Assembly: GCA_026394495.1 (NCBI GenBank)
Contig: JAPKYE010000075.1
Coordinates: forward strand, 1 to 44,885
DNA length: 44,885 nt
Direction of reading: 5' to 3'
Source of the DNA: Methanobacteriota archaeon
GTDB lineage: Archaea; Thermoplasmatota; E2; DHVEG-1
Both the position numbers and the translations under genes were made by a program. Shown piece after piece: positions 33,812-42,745 of the stretch. Position 1 is the first letter of the stretch. Every line of letters begins with the position of its first letter. The notes under the pieces were generated by a model. It saw only the letters and a list, made by a program, of their open reading frames with translations, had not been told where the DNA came from and did not search any database.

Positions 33812-34555
33812 TTATTTGACGTCTTTTACTTTTCCCAGGCATGTTCCATCAAGAAGGTACACAAGTGCATTGGGTATGTCGATGATTTTTCCCATTGGTC
33901 CTATAAGTGATTCTGTGTTGACTGCGTTGCCACCACAGAGGGAGTTAAAAGCTGGCATGACAATAACTTCTTTTGTTTTTGCATCTGGATATCGTTCGTG
34001 CATTTTTTTCACATCGAATGTTCCACGTAGCCAGCATGGTTCAAATGTTTTGTATCCTAATCGATCAGTGAGCATGATTGTTGGATGTGTATGTCCAATC
34101 ACTAAAAGATGATTTTTTAACAGTGTTTCATCTGGCCATCGATGTCCATGTGTAAATCCAATGGTGTTATAGGTGCATCCTTCAGATGGGTGAAGATTCA
34201 CGGATGATGGTAGCAGGTAACGGATATTTCCATCATGGTTTCCGGGAATAACATGAATTTTTGCATATGATGTTATTTTTTCAAAAAATCGTTTGACGTC
34301 GATTCGTTCCTGGATGCTCATTGAAGGAATATTATGTTTGATATCGCCCAGTAACAGTATTTCTTTTGGTTGATATTTTTTTATGAGGGATAGGAGATGA
34401 TTAAGTAATAGTGGTGTTTGTGAAGGTATATGCACTCCGCGGATCTCCAGTTCGCTTTCTATTCCGATGTGTAGATCAGCGATCACTATCGTCTTGGTTT
34501 TTTTGGTTAAGAGCGCTGGTTCATTTGGTATGGGTTGGATATCGTCTGTTTTCAT
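33812..34555 (-). CDS. Archaeal SbcD-related metallophosphoesterase
   Basis: This 247-residue protein carries the calcineurin-like metal ligands in order: IADLHIG, LLGDIKHN, PGNHDGN, THGHRWP and IGHTHPT. Length and the GVHIPSQTP segment after IESELEIR fit the archaeal SbcD-related phosphoesterase family (TIGR00024 type), often found near ligase or helicase genes. The substrate is unknown; nucleotide or nucleic-acid phosphodiesters are the family expectation. It starts at ATG 34555, 41 bases after the stop of nnr, so the two are probably co-transcribed. Confidence 0.87.
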   Translation of the reverse strand: MKTDDIQPIPNEPALLTKKTKTIVIADLHIGIESELEIRGVHIPSQTPLLLNHLLSLIKKYQPKEILLLGDIKHNIPSMSIQERIDVKRFFEKITSYAKIHVIPGNHDGNIRYLLPSSVNLHPSEGCTYNTIGFTHGHRWPDETLLKNHLLVIGHTHPTIMLTDRLGYKTFEPCWLRGTFDVKKMHERYPDAKTKEVIVMPAFNSLCGGNAVNTESLIGPMGKIIDIPNALVYLLDGTCLGKVKDVK

Positions 34556-34596
34556 AGGAGATTTCCATTTGGTAGAAAACGATTAAAGAGTTGTTT

Positions 34597-36060
34597 TTAT
34601 AAATATTTTTTTAGTATCGTTGGGATCTTGTCAATTATATCTGTTGCAAGTAGTCCATAGGATTGTTTTGCGAATGCTTCGTTTCCCGCTGCACCATTCA
34701 AAAAAGCAGCTATTTGAGCTGCGTTTATTGGTTCAGCTCCTTTGGAGAGTAACGCTCCTACGATTCCTGCGAGGACGTCGCCTGTTCCGCTAACGGTCAT
34801 TGCTTCGTTGTGGGTGGTGTTGAGTTTTGTTTGTATTCCGTTGCTGATGATATCGACTGGTCCTTTGAGGAGAATTGTTACGTCAAGTTTTTTTGCCCAT
34901 TGTTCTACGATTTGTTTTCTTTTGTCAATGTCGTCTGGGAGTTGTACACCTGTGAGTTTTTTGAATTCGCCTGCATGTGGTGTGATTACTGTTTTTGTAT
35001 GTAGTATGAGTTCGTTGTGTTCTCCAGCGGGTTTTATTGCATCTGCGTCAAGGACAAGTGTTTTTTGTTCGGTGATGCAGAGTTTGATGATGTCTTGGAT
35101 TGCCTGCTCTGTTTCAGGTGCTGCGCCTAAGCCTGGTCCGATTATTATTGTTTGACATCGTGGTAAAAGGAGTTTAACTAGAGGAACGTCGTCTTGGGTG
35201 AGGATGTTTGAGGTTCCATTATGGACGATGAGGTTGGGTGAGTATGATGCAACTGCTTGCCAGACTCGTTTTGGTGTGACGATAAATGCAAGGTCCGCTC
35301 CTGTTCTGAGTGCTGCCATTCCTGCGAGTGCTGGTGCTCCGGTGTATGGTCCTCCGCCGATGACTAGGACTGAGCCGTTGTCTCCTTTGTGGGAGTGTTT
35401 TTTTGGTCTGGGGTAGTATATGGCAAGTTCCCCTGGTCCGACATGTGTTATTGCTTCGTTTGGGATGCCGATGTCAATTATGTGTATTTCGCCGCTGTTT
35501 TCTTGGTTCATTCCTTCTTTTATGTCATGGAACGTAACCGTGTACTGTGGATGCAGTGATAGATCGGTTCCAAATCCTGTTGGGACGTCTACAGAAATCA
35601 GTGTTTTATCGGGTAGGGGATTTATTTTTTTTATTATGGTTGCGTATGGTTCTCGTAGTGTGCCGCTGAATCCTATTCCAAGCATGGCATCAACGATAAC
35701 ATCATGGTTTGAGAGTAATCGATCAAGATCTGAAGAATCATTTACGAAGATGATTTTTGCTTTGGTTTTTTTCAGATGTAAAAAATTTTCTTGGGCGATA
35801 TCAGATTTTATGTCGTCTTCGTTTCCTGCGAGAAACACGGTTACCGGATATTTTGTTATAAGATATCGTGCAGCGACAAATCCATCGCCGCCGTTGTTGC
35901 CTGTTCCACAGAGAATAAGAATAGATGCCTTTCGAAGGTTTAATTGATTAATAATAAACTCTGCAACACCCTGTCCAGCTTTTTCCATGAGAGTACTCGT
36001 TGATACTCCAAGATACTCGGAATTTCTGTCAAGGACCTGGATTTCTTTTCCTGAAATCAT
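34597..36060 (-). CDS. nnr: Bifunctional NAD(P)H-hydrate epimerase / ADP-dependent dehydratase
   Basis: This 487-residue protein repairs hydrated NADH and NADPH. The N-terminal YjeF epimerase domain (about 1-210) shows LMEKAGQGVAEFI, CGTGNNGGDGFVAARYL and VDAMLGIGFSG. The C-terminal ribokinase-like dehydratase domain (about 220-487) shows GPYTGAPALAGMAALRTGAD, IGPGLGA, LDADAIKP, TPHAGEFKKLTG and the catalytic GTGDVLAGIVGALL. Both halves are intact and length is normal for the fused form. It is divergent from nac with 67 bases between. Confidence 0.95.
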   Translation of the reverse strand: MISGKEIQVLDRNSEYLGVSTSTLMEKAGQGVAEFIINQLNLRKASILILCGTGNNGGDGFVAARYLITKYPVTVFLAGNEDDIKSDIAQENFLHLKKTKAKIIFVNDSSDLDRLLSNHDVIVDAMLGIGFSGTLREPYATIIKKINPLPDKTLISVDVPTGFGTDLSLHPQYTVTFHDIKEGMNQENSGEIHIIDIGIPNEAITHVGPGELAIYYPRPKKHSHKGDNGSVLVIGGGPYTGAPALAGMAALRTGADLAFIVTPKRVWQAVASYSPNLIVHNGTSNILTQDDVPLVKLLLPRCQTIIIGPGLGAAPETEQAIQDIIKLCITEQKTLVLDADAIKPAGEHNELILHTKTVITPHAGEFKKLTGVQLPDDIDKRKQIVEQWAKKLDVTILLKGPVDIISNGIQTKLNTTHNEAMTVSGTGDVLAGIVGALLSKGAEPINAAQIAAFLNGAAGNEAFAKQSYGLLATDIIDKIPTILKKYL

Positions 36061-36086
36061 ACCAAAAATGTTAAACGATTAGTCCT

Positions 36087-36095
36087 CTATATATG
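36087..36095 (+). promoter_or_regulatory. TATA-like box of the nac gene string
   Basis: CTATATATG lies 33-41 bases before the nac ATG, which predicts a start near 36117 and a leader of about 10 bases containing part of GGGAAGG. Confidence 0.4.
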
Positions 36096-36127
36096 CTTCG
36101 CAAAATGTGCGGGAAGGTTTGTAGAAT

Positions 36128-36487
36128 ATGATGCCAGGTATGCCAAGAGGGATGAATCCAAAACAGCTGAATCAAATGATGAAAACAATGGGGATTTCAG
36201 TAAAAAATATTGATAATGTAAAAAAAATAATCATTCAAACCGATACTAAAGAGTACGTGTTCGACAATGCAGAAGTCACAGTCATGGAAGTCAAAGGCGA
36301 GAAAACCTATCAGATCGTCGGAGCACCAAAGATAAAAGACATTACGGCAGCAAAAAAAGAAGACACCATGAAAGACGATGTGAAACTTATCATGGATCAA
36401 ACAGGAAAAACCGAGGCAGAGGCACGAAAAGCATTGCAGGAAACCGGCGGTGATCTCGCGGAAGCGATCCTCAAACTCACAGGATAA
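36128..36487 (+). CDS. nac: Archaeal nascent polypeptide-associated complex protein
   Basis: This 119-residue ribosome-associated chaperone has a Met-rich N-terminus (MMPGMPRGMNPKQLNQMMK), a NAC domain (about 28-80, KKIIIQTDTKEYVFDNAEV) and a C-terminal UBA domain (about 84-119, VKLIMDQTGKTEAEARKALQ). This is the homodimeric archaeal form. It heads a plus-strand gene string with DUF167, Toprim, nreA and a radical SAM gene. Confidence 0.96.
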   Translation: MMPGMPRGMNPKQLNQMMKTMGISVKNIDNVKKIIIQTDTKEYVFDNAEVTVMEVKGEKTYQIVGAPKIKDITAAKKEDTMKDDVKLIMDQTGKTEAEARKALQETGGDLAEAILKLTG

Positions 36488-36511
36488 AAACAAAATAATT
36501 TTTTGAATGTT

Positions 36512-36832
36512 ATGGATTTCACACAAGCCATTCAAATAACGAAACAAGGGATTCTTCTTAAACTTCATGTTCTTCCGAATGCGAAGCAATCATTGTTTCC
36601 GGTTGGTTATAATTCTTGGAGAAAATGCCTAGAGATAAAGGTGAATGCAGAGACTAAAGACAACAAGGCAAACCAAGAAGTAATCTCCTGTATCGCAACG
36701 TTTTTCAAGATTCCACCAAATACTATTTCCATTATCTCTGGACTAAAAAATAAGGAGAAAACCGTGCTTCTCACCACGATTTCAAAAGAAACGATAGCAA
36801 AAAAACTCAAGGAAGTATTCCATGAATTATGA
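36512..36832 (+). CDS. DUF167 (YggU-like) protein
   Basis: From ATG 36512 the protein has 106 residues; a TTG at 36503 is less likely. The family signature is visible: ILLKLHVLPNAKQSLF, then LEIKVNAETKDNKANQEVISCIATFF and ISIISGLKNKEKTVLL. DUF167 proteins are small alpha/beta proteins of unknown function, often near nac or translation genes in archaea. Its end overlaps the next start by 11 bases, indicating coupled translation. Confidence 0.85.
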   Translation: MDFTQAIQITKQGILLKLHVLPNAKQSLFPVGYNSWRKCLEIKVNAETKDNKANQEVISCIATFFKIPPNTISIISGLKNKEKTVLLTTISKETIAKKLKEVFHEL

Positions 36833-37241
36833 GGAATCTCTCGAAGAAATAGAAACAATCTTAGCTGAGTTACAAGAAGAAAACAAAACAATACCAATCA
36901 TTGTCGAAGGCGACAAAGACAAAGAAGCACTACAAAAACTAGAAATCAACGGAGAAATCATTGTTTTTAACAGAGGAATGAGCATATCAATGTTTTGTGA
37001 TCAAATCACCCAAAAATACACAGCCGTCATCCTGTTGTTAGACTGGGACCACAGAGGAGGACAACTCTGCGGCGCAATAGCAAAACATCTCAAGGGACGA
37101 ACGAATTGCAATCTTACGTACAGAAAACATCTTGCGAAACGATCAATGATACGAACCGTAGAAGGATTACCCTCCTTTATTGAAACACTGAAGAAAAAAC
37201 TTGATGACACCAAAAACAATACTTTCACTGTTCACTCATAA
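36822..37241 (+). CDS. Small Toprim-domain protein
   Basis: This 139-residue protein has the Toprim signature: PIIVEGDKDKEAL (E29) and ILLLDWDHRGG (D74 and D76). Stand-alone Toprim proteins of this size (UPF0292-like) occur widely in archaea; roles in RNA maturation or DNA repair are suspected. It overlaps the DUF167 gene by 11 bases and is followed 24 bases later by nreA. Confidence 0.85.
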   Translation: MNYEESLEEIETILAELQEENKTIPIIVEGDKDKEALQKLEINGEIIVFNRGMSISMFCDQITQKYTAVILLLDWDHRGGQLCGAIAKHLKGRTNCNLTYRKHLAKRSMIRTVEGLPSFIETLKKKLDDTKNNTFTVHS

Positions 37242-37265
37242 ACATATATAAACTCAAAAAAAGAA

Positions 37266-38555
37266 ATGAGGGGGATTGTGCAGACCTATAACAACAATAA
37301 CCAAAAACATCTTTTCAAAGAAAAAAAATCAACAAATACCATTAATCAATGTGGATTATGCCGAGGAACAAAACTCTTATGCGGTAAAGACCGATGCCCA
37401 GTCCTTGTTCGTTTTCATGCAAAAGCCAAAGCAAAACCACTGCTTGACACACTTCATATCGGCGGCGCCTCACCACCAAGCGTATTTATCGGAAGATACG
37501 GATACCCAAAAGTATCGATTGGCCCGATGATCCCCCCTGTGATGGGTGATACTTCCATTATTGATACACCAGAGCTTTGGCTTACTAAAAGTCTTGATGA
37601 AATCGTTGATTTTCGTTCTCAGCTTGTCCGAGGAAAATTCGCCATTAACATTACCGATGTAGAAAATTCTAGTAACGTAGTAGAATATACAAGAGAGCTT
37701 GCCCTCGCAAAAAACCCGGTGTATACCGACGCGCTTTTTGAAAAAAAACCATATGGTCGCATCGTGTTTCACGATGAAATCCAACCGCATGGTCCTTCGG
37801 CACCAATCAAAACACTTGATATCACTAACCCAAAATACGAACAACATATCGAAAAAGCATATTACGATACAGATCTTCGTGCAAAAAACGCTATTCTTGA
37901 TGTGTACAACGATGGCGTGCAGATCTCAGCGATTCAACGAGCGTTTAGCGTAGGAGCATTCGGCGTAAAAAAACATCGGCGTTTTGTCCCAACAAGGTGG
38001 AGTATCACTGCAGTGGATTCAACGATCGGCGCAGAACTCATGAAACAAACAAAAACCGCACCATACGTCAACGAAGTACGCATCTATACACATAATCAGT
38101 ATGATAACCGCTGGATCATTCTCATGACACCCTCAGAATGGCAATATGAACTCATCGAAGCATGGTACCCCAACACCACCTGGAACCAATATGGAAACAC
38201 TATCTCCATCTTCAACAGTTACGAGTTCTACGAAGGACGAACCACATATGCTGAGATTGGAGGATGCTACTATGCCGCCAGATTGGCGGTCAACGAGCTT
38301 CTTACTAAAGAACGTCGACAAGCAGGGGTCATTGTCCTCAGAGAAGCACATCCTGGATATATTATGCCCATTGGTGTATGGAATGTCAGAGAATGTGTAC
38401 GAAAAGCATTAACCCAAAGCTGTCAAAAGTTTGACACATTGCAAGAGGCGTTAGTGAAAGTAACAGAAATTATGGATATCCCGTTGCAACGATGGATCAA
38501 TAATAGTGCAGTACTAAAAAACCAGCTCTATCAGAGACGATTGGAGGAGTTCTAA
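37266..38555 (+). CDS. nreA: NreA-family DNA repair protein
   Basis: This 429-residue protein has an N-terminal zinc site (C29, C32, C39, C44) and the conserved Nre body: IGGASPPSVFIGRYGYPKV, IGPMIPP, SAFSVGAFG-like SVGAFGVKKHRRFVPTRWS, and YYAARLAVNELL. NreA proteins act in DNA-damage repair in haloarchaea and bind PCNA through a C-terminal PIP box. Here the last seven residues are QRRLEEF, which fits Q-x-x-L-x-x-F of a minimal PIP box. ATG at 37266, 24 bases after the Toprim gene. Confidence 0.9.
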   Translation: MRGIVQTYNNNNQKHLFKEKKSTNTINQCGLCRGTKLLCGKDRCPVLVRFHAKAKAKPLLDTLHIGGASPPSVFIGRYGYPKVSIGPMIPPVMGDTSIIDTPELWLTKSLDEIVDFRSQLVRGKFAINITDVENSSNVVEYTRELALAKNPVYTDALFEKKPYGRIVFHDEIQPHGPSAPIKTLDITNPKYEQHIEKAYYDTDLRAKNAILDVYNDGVQISAIQRAFSVGAFGVKKHRRFVPTRWSITAVDSTIGAELMKQTKTAPYVNEVRIYTHNQYDNRWIILMTPSEWQYELIEAWYPNTTWNQYGNTISIFNSYEFYEGRTTYAEIGGCYYAARLAVNELLTKERRQAGVIVLREAHPGYIMPIGVWNVRECVRKALTQSCQKFDTLQEALVKVTEIMDIPLQRWINNSAVLKNQLYQRRLEEF

Positions 38556-38564
38556 GGAAACTCT

Positions 38565-39365
38565 ATGAACATCAAAGAAACCCTATGCAAAACTGCTTTG
38601 TCTGCATCTACGTTACCAGGGTTAACATATTCCTTAAACCCGTATAGAGGATGCACTCATCAATGCGCCTACTGTTATGTCCCAAATGTGTTACGTATCC
38701 CACGAGAACAATGGGGAACCAACATTGACGTAAAAACAAACATCCCCGTGGTTCTCGTAAAAGAGTTAAAAACAAAAAAAAGAGGGGTTGTCGGTATTTC
38801 TACGGTGACCGATCCCTATCAGCCACTAGAAAAAAAATATGAGTTAACTAGATTTTGTCTTGAACAACTTTTTCAACATGATTTCCCGATCTGTATACAG
38901 ACAAAATCCTCACTTATTCTCAGAGATCTTGATCTTATCTCTCGATTTTCTCATGCAGAAGTGATGATCAGTATCGGAACCTTAAACGACGAAGAACGAC
39001 GCATGTTAGAACCAAATGCATCACGTATATCAGAAAGATTACAAGTCCTAAAGGAATGTTCACAGAGAGGAATAAAAACAACTGTTTTTTTCGGTCCCAT
39101 ATACCCAACACTACAGATTGAGGATATCCCAATACTACTTGACACGTTTATTGACCATCATGTCTCAGAGATCATGATCGACCGATTGAACCTCAAACCA
39201 GGGATCTGGGAGAACATCAACAAATATCTCGCTAATCAGCCTAACCTGCAGGGATTGTTTTTAAAAAATATTATGCAAAACAAAAATTATTATCCTTGTA
39301 TTAGGGAAGAAATCAAAAAGATTGGACAGAAGAAATCACTCAAGATTACCGATGCGTTCTCATAA
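38565..39365 (+). CDS. Radical SAM protein, spore-photoproduct-lyase-like
   Basis: This 266-residue protein has the radical SAM cysteines C-x3-C-x2-C (CTHQCAYC) after LTYSLNPYRG, and GVVGISTVTDPYQPLEKKY, typical of the SplB/Rv2578c group. Later motifs (IQTKSSLILRDLDLI, IGTLNDEERRMLEP) agree. Family members include DNA photoproduct lyases, though most are uncharacterised. AAGGAAA precedes the ATG and the gap after nreA is 9 bases, so the two are translated from one mRNA; shared DNA repair function is inferred from this. Confidence 0.87.
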   Translation: MNIKETLCKTALSASTLPGLTYSLNPYRGCTHQCAYCYVPNVLRIPREQWGTNIDVKTNIPVVLVKELKTKKRGVVGISTVTDPYQPLEKKYELTRFCLEQLFQHDFPICIQTKSSLILRDLDLISRFSHAEVMISIGTLNDEERRMLEPNASRISERLQVLKECSQRGIKTTVFFGPIYPTLQIEDIPILLDTFIDHHVSEIMIDRLNLKPGIWENINKYLANQPNLQGLFLKNIMQNKNYYPCIREEIKKIGQKKSLKITDAFS

Positions 39366-39817
39366 AAAAAAATTTATGTGAATTACGCATCTTCATATTT
39401 CATTAATATTTTATATAAACATTGCCGACTTGTTTCCCATTGTTCACTACATTTTACACCTCACTAATTTTCAATAAAAAGATATATAAACGAATACATG
39501 ATTTCCTAATTATCACGTGGATGGGGTGATGCCGAAAAAATGGGATGCATATACGTAATACGAGATAAGGCAAAATATTTATTGAAAAAATTTTTTCAGA
39601 TAAAAATAGCTGAAAAAACAGAGGGACATACGCTAAAAAAATTAGCCGATATCTCATGAAATATTTAATTGTGGATGGGAATGCAACTAACGAAGAAAAG
39701 TAGCACTGTGCTGAAAAAGATATTCTGCCATTATTTCCAATAAAAAATAATTGACATCTTTTCTCGTTTTTCGTCTTTTTGCAGATCCTATCTAAAAAAA
39801 AAATAGTCAGGATCATT
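39366..39817. other. AT-rich gap with two TATA-like boxes; no supported gene
   Basis: Two similar boxes, TTATATAAAC (39411-39420) and GATATATAAAC (39481-39491), could promote the signal peptidase gene or a small RNA. After the second, GGTG precedes a nine-codon frame (ATG 39529, TAA after MPKKWDAYT). A 39-codon frame runs 39540-39659 but has no ribosome site and AT-driven composition. Neither is annotated. The leader to the ATG at 39818 would be unusually long if the 39481 box is the promoter (about 310 bases). Confidence 0.5.
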
Positions 39818-41530
39818 ATGAAAAAAAAATTGACGATGAAATCCCTTATCGGAAATTTGATTTTTATATCAGTTTTTTTACTGATTTTTACCCGTATTTT
39901 ATCAGTTTGGTCAGGCATCGCATTTCCTATTAACCTCATATCCGCAGGATCCATGACTCCTTCTTTAATGGAAGGGGACATCATCGCCTGGACGCCAGTT
40001 GACATCGAAAAAATCGAGGTCGGAGACGTCATTGTTTTCAAAAGTTGGTTAAGCTGGCCTGATGAACGGCATGTTGTTCACCGAGTAACAGAAATAAAAG
40101 ATGTATTTGGAAGACCCGCATTTGTGACGAAAGGAGACGCAAATGAATATACAGATCAAGCAGGGCCACATGTCGTCGAACCATATGTCACTGAAAAAAA
40201 TTTTGTTGGAAAGACGATTTCCATCGGAAAACAACCACTGAAAATACCGCTCGTTGGTCTTATCGGCATCTGGGCAAACGACGGGTTGAAAGCACTAGCT
40301 TCGCCAACTGAATCAAAAGGATCACTTACATATATTGGAGTATTCACCCCACTCACGATAGCAATTATTCTTTTAGTTATCTCGTTTGTTGTCCTCCCAG
40401 AAAAAGCAAAAACAGTTAAAGAAAAATTACGACGATACATCTTCGGATCACGAACTATTGATGCTAAAAAAACCTTTGTCACATTCCTTGTACTCTACAT
40501 CGTCCTTCTCTCATTCATTCATTGTTTCGCATTTGATTCGACTCCGGCATCACTTGGGATACAAGAATTCCCCGAGAATAGTTCTTTTGAGCTTGGGTCT
40601 GTATCTCCCGGGTCGACAACCAACCCTAAAAACCTCCCAGCGGTTAACCCAGGGATTTTCCCGGTAAAAGGAATAATTCTTGGTAGTGGAGAACTCACAC
40701 CTTTTGTAAATAAAGCAATATTTTCTCTTAATTCCGGAGAAAACAAAGAAGTAATAGTGACTGCTACCGCTTCAAACGCGTCAAAAAATGGGACCTATGC
40801 TGGAAATATCATGATGTACTCGTCGCCCCTTTGGTTTATGTTCCCCGATGAAGTGTTTTTAAATATATATTTCATTAACGCTGAAGGAACAGTACTTATT
40901 TTCGATGTTCTCGCTGCATGTATCTTGACTATAGTTACTACAGCACTTATCGTCTCTGCTGAGTTTTTTTTAAAAGTATATAACACATGGGACATCAATT
41001 ACTGCTGGCAACATGCAAGAAAACTGTTTTTTAAGAAAAGCCTCACGCAACGAGTCCGACAGATGGAAATAAAACAAAGAATGGGAAAAAATCTCGGATG
41101 GTTCATGAATTTAAACCTTGGAGAAATCGATCTTAAGAAACCAATCCTTGGTTCATTAGTGCTTATACCAATATTTTTGTTAATTTCTAGTGAAATCCTT
41201 GCGATGTGTATCGCATCAATAACCGCGGGTCTCGTAGCCTTTTTTATAAGTTGTAAACTGAGAAATAAAATCGTCTTGGCTTCAATAATTCCATTATTTA
41301 CGGTAACTGTTTTTGTTCTCCTTAAAACTAATTTTTATTTATTTACTAGTAGCCGTACTACTCTGCAATCATTGACGTTAGGTATAGGGGCTGTATCTGT
41401 CTACATTCTAGTACTCTCTTTTTTACTCATACCGATTTCTTTGATTTCTTGGTATCTTACTCATCTCATCCGAAATCTTAAAGAACGGAAAGACCCATTA
41501 CTAATACTCGAGGGAAGATGTGATTTATAA
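39818..41530 (+). CDS. Archaeal signal peptidase I (S26B) with large multi-helix C-terminal extension
   Basis: From ATG 39818 (AGGATC upstream) the protein has 570 residues; the TTG at 39779 is less likely. The first 165 or so residues are a signal peptidase: membrane anchor (about 12-30), catalytic Ser45 in AGSMTPSL, His88 in HVVHRV and acidic residues D107/D113 in KGDANEYTD. The rest is unusual: helices at about 190-215 and 230-250, an outer beta-type domain (about 253-360, SSFELGSVSPGS to NKEVIVTATASNAS), and four to six further helices to the end. Archaeal SPases are normally about 180-230 residues. The extension may tether substrates or sort surface proteins. The PRC-barrel gene follows after 22 bases. 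Confidence 0.85.
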   Translation: MKKKLTMKSLIGNLIFISVFLLIFTRILSVWSGIAFPINLISAGSMTPSLMEGDIIAWTPVDIEKIEVGDVIVFKSWLSWPDERHVVHRVTEIKDVFGRPAFVTKGDANEYTDQAGPHVVEPYVTEKNFVGKTISIGKQPLKIPLVGLIGIWANDGLKALASPTESKGSLTYIGVFTPLTIAIILLVISFVVLPEKAKTVKEKLRRYIFGSRTIDAKKTFVTFLVLYIVLLSFIHCFAFDSTPASLGIQEFPENSSFELGSVSPGSTTNPKNLPAVNPGIFPVKGIILGSGELTPFVNKAIFSLNSGENKEVIVTATASNASKNGTYAGNIMMYSSPLWFMFPDEVFLNIYFINAEGTVLIFDVLAACILTIVTTALIVSAEFFLKVYNTWDINYCWQHARKLFFKKSLTQRVRQMEIKQRMGKNLGWFMNLNLGEIDLKKPILGSLVLIPIFLLISSEILAMCIASITAGLVAFFISCKLRNKIVLASIIPLFTVTVFVLLKTNFYLFTSSRTTLQSLTLGIGAVSVYILVLSFLLIPISLISWYLTHLIRNLKERKDPLLILEGRCDL

Positions 41531-41552
41531 ACAATGAAGGGAGTAACTGAGG

Positions 41553-42698
41553 ATGCGTATTTTTAAAAAGGTTAGTAACAATCCGGAAAAATCTTCTACA
41601 AAGAATGGAAAAAATGATGAGCGTACCTCATCTCAAACCCAAGAACATTCGGTTAAACAGACAAGAAAAATCAAAATAGGTTTTCGACATCCAAAAGAAA
41701 AAAATAAAGAAAATATACCCAAGGAAACAACATCACTCGAAAAGAATCCTTCCCCTGAAAATGAAAAAATAGAAATAGAATCAGAGGAAGAAGAGACTAT
41801 TCCCCCCTTCGAAGATCCTTTGGTAAATGAATTACTCCATTCACTCAATGATGATAAAGAAACTGCAGGGAAAAAGAGGAAGACTTTCATCCAAAAAGAT
41901 ATGAAAGGTAAACCAGTGTATCTCGAAGACACCGGTGAAAAACTTGGTACTGTTTTTGATTTGATCTGCGACGCTGAAAAAAACCTTACAGGATACAAAA
42001 TAAAGGATAACAAATCTGATACTATCCTTAGTTTCTCCATCGATCAATTTGATGAGGATAAAAATGGGTTGATCTTTGTCCCAAGTTGGTATAGTAAAGC
42101 AGTTAAAATCATAGAGAAATTCGAATTTAAAGATAGAATATCCCCTGAGCTTACTACACTCCTCACTGATGAAGCTGTTTCAAGTGAAGAATTGTACAAC
42201 ATTTTTTTAAAACATGATAATGAAATGGCGAGGTACATGGAGGAGGCAGTAAGTTTAAAAGAGATGTTACAGAATCGGCTGAGAGTCCTTGAAAAAGAGA
42301 GGTTAGCATTGAAAGACAATCTCTTGGATTTAACGGAAAAACGATTAATTAAAGATGTTGACCGACGACAGTTCTCTGAAGATGTGTTGGAACATCGTCG
42401 CCGGGCAAATATCCTCGATGTTAATATTAAAAAATGTAATGAGCTGCTGAAACGATTGGATTTCACATCATTTGGGATGTTAAGTAAAAAGTCAATTATT
42501 CAAGACGATCGCAGAGAAGACAAACATTTCGAAAAAACATATGAATCTGTCAGAGAAAAAAACAAACCTGTGTACATGAACGATATTGAACTTCCCTATA
42601 AACAAAAATACTTTGAGTTGAAGACACAATATGAAAATCTGGAAGAAAATTATCATGAGTTGAAGATCGCAGTAGAAAAATTAATCAGTAAACAATGA
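41553..42698 (+). CDS. PRC-barrel protein with long coiled coil (CdvA-like layout)
   Basis: This 381-residue protein has a charged, low-complexity N-terminus (1-105), a PRC-barrel (about 112-185, KGKPVYLEDTGEKLGTVFDL to GLIFVPSWY), then heptad-rich helices (about 210-305, with LLTDEAVSSEELYNIFLKHD and KERLALKDNLLDLTEKR) and a second helical end (about 340-381). PRC-barrel plus coiled coil is the layout of crenarchaeal CdvA, and PRC-barrel proteins (CdpB) act with FtsZ/SepF in euryarchaeal division, so a cytoskeletal or division role is possible. No transmembrane segment. It follows the signal peptidase gene by 22 bases. Confidence 0.75.
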   Translation: MRIFKKVSNNPEKSSTKNGKNDERTSSQTQEHSVKQTRKIKIGFRHPKEKNKENIPKETTSLEKNPSPENEKIEIESEEEETIPPFEDPLVNELLHSLNDDKETAGKKRKTFIQKDMKGKPVYLEDTGEKLGTVFDLICDAEKNLTGYKIKDNKSDTILSFSIDQFDEDKNGLIFVPSWYSKAVKIIEKFEFKDRISPELTTLLTDEAVSSEELYNIFLKHDNEMARYMEEAVSLKEMLQNRLRVLEKERLALKDNLLDLTEKRLIKDVDRRQFSEDVLEHRRRANILDVNIKKCNELLKRLDFTSFGMLSKKSIIQDDRREDKHFEKTYESVREKNKPVYMNDIELPYKQKYFELKTQYENLEENYHELKIAVEKLISKQ

Positions 42699-42745
42699 AC
42701 AAAATTAGAAAAAAACACATCAAGTGAAAAAATTAAAAAGAATAG

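Noticed and set aside
39529-39558. A nine-codon frame (MPKKWDAYT) after a TATA-like box as leader peptide
   Set aside because: Too short to judge; no attenuator-like structure follows it.
39540-39659. A 39-codon frame in the gap before the signal peptidase gene
   Set aside because: No ribosome site, composition follows local AT content, and no recognisable protein pattern.
39482-40041. Long minus-strand frames opposite the signal peptidase gene and its leader, and other long antisense frames opposite the large genes
   Set aside because: They mirror the codon structure of the real gene, lack ribosome sites and show no domain pattern.
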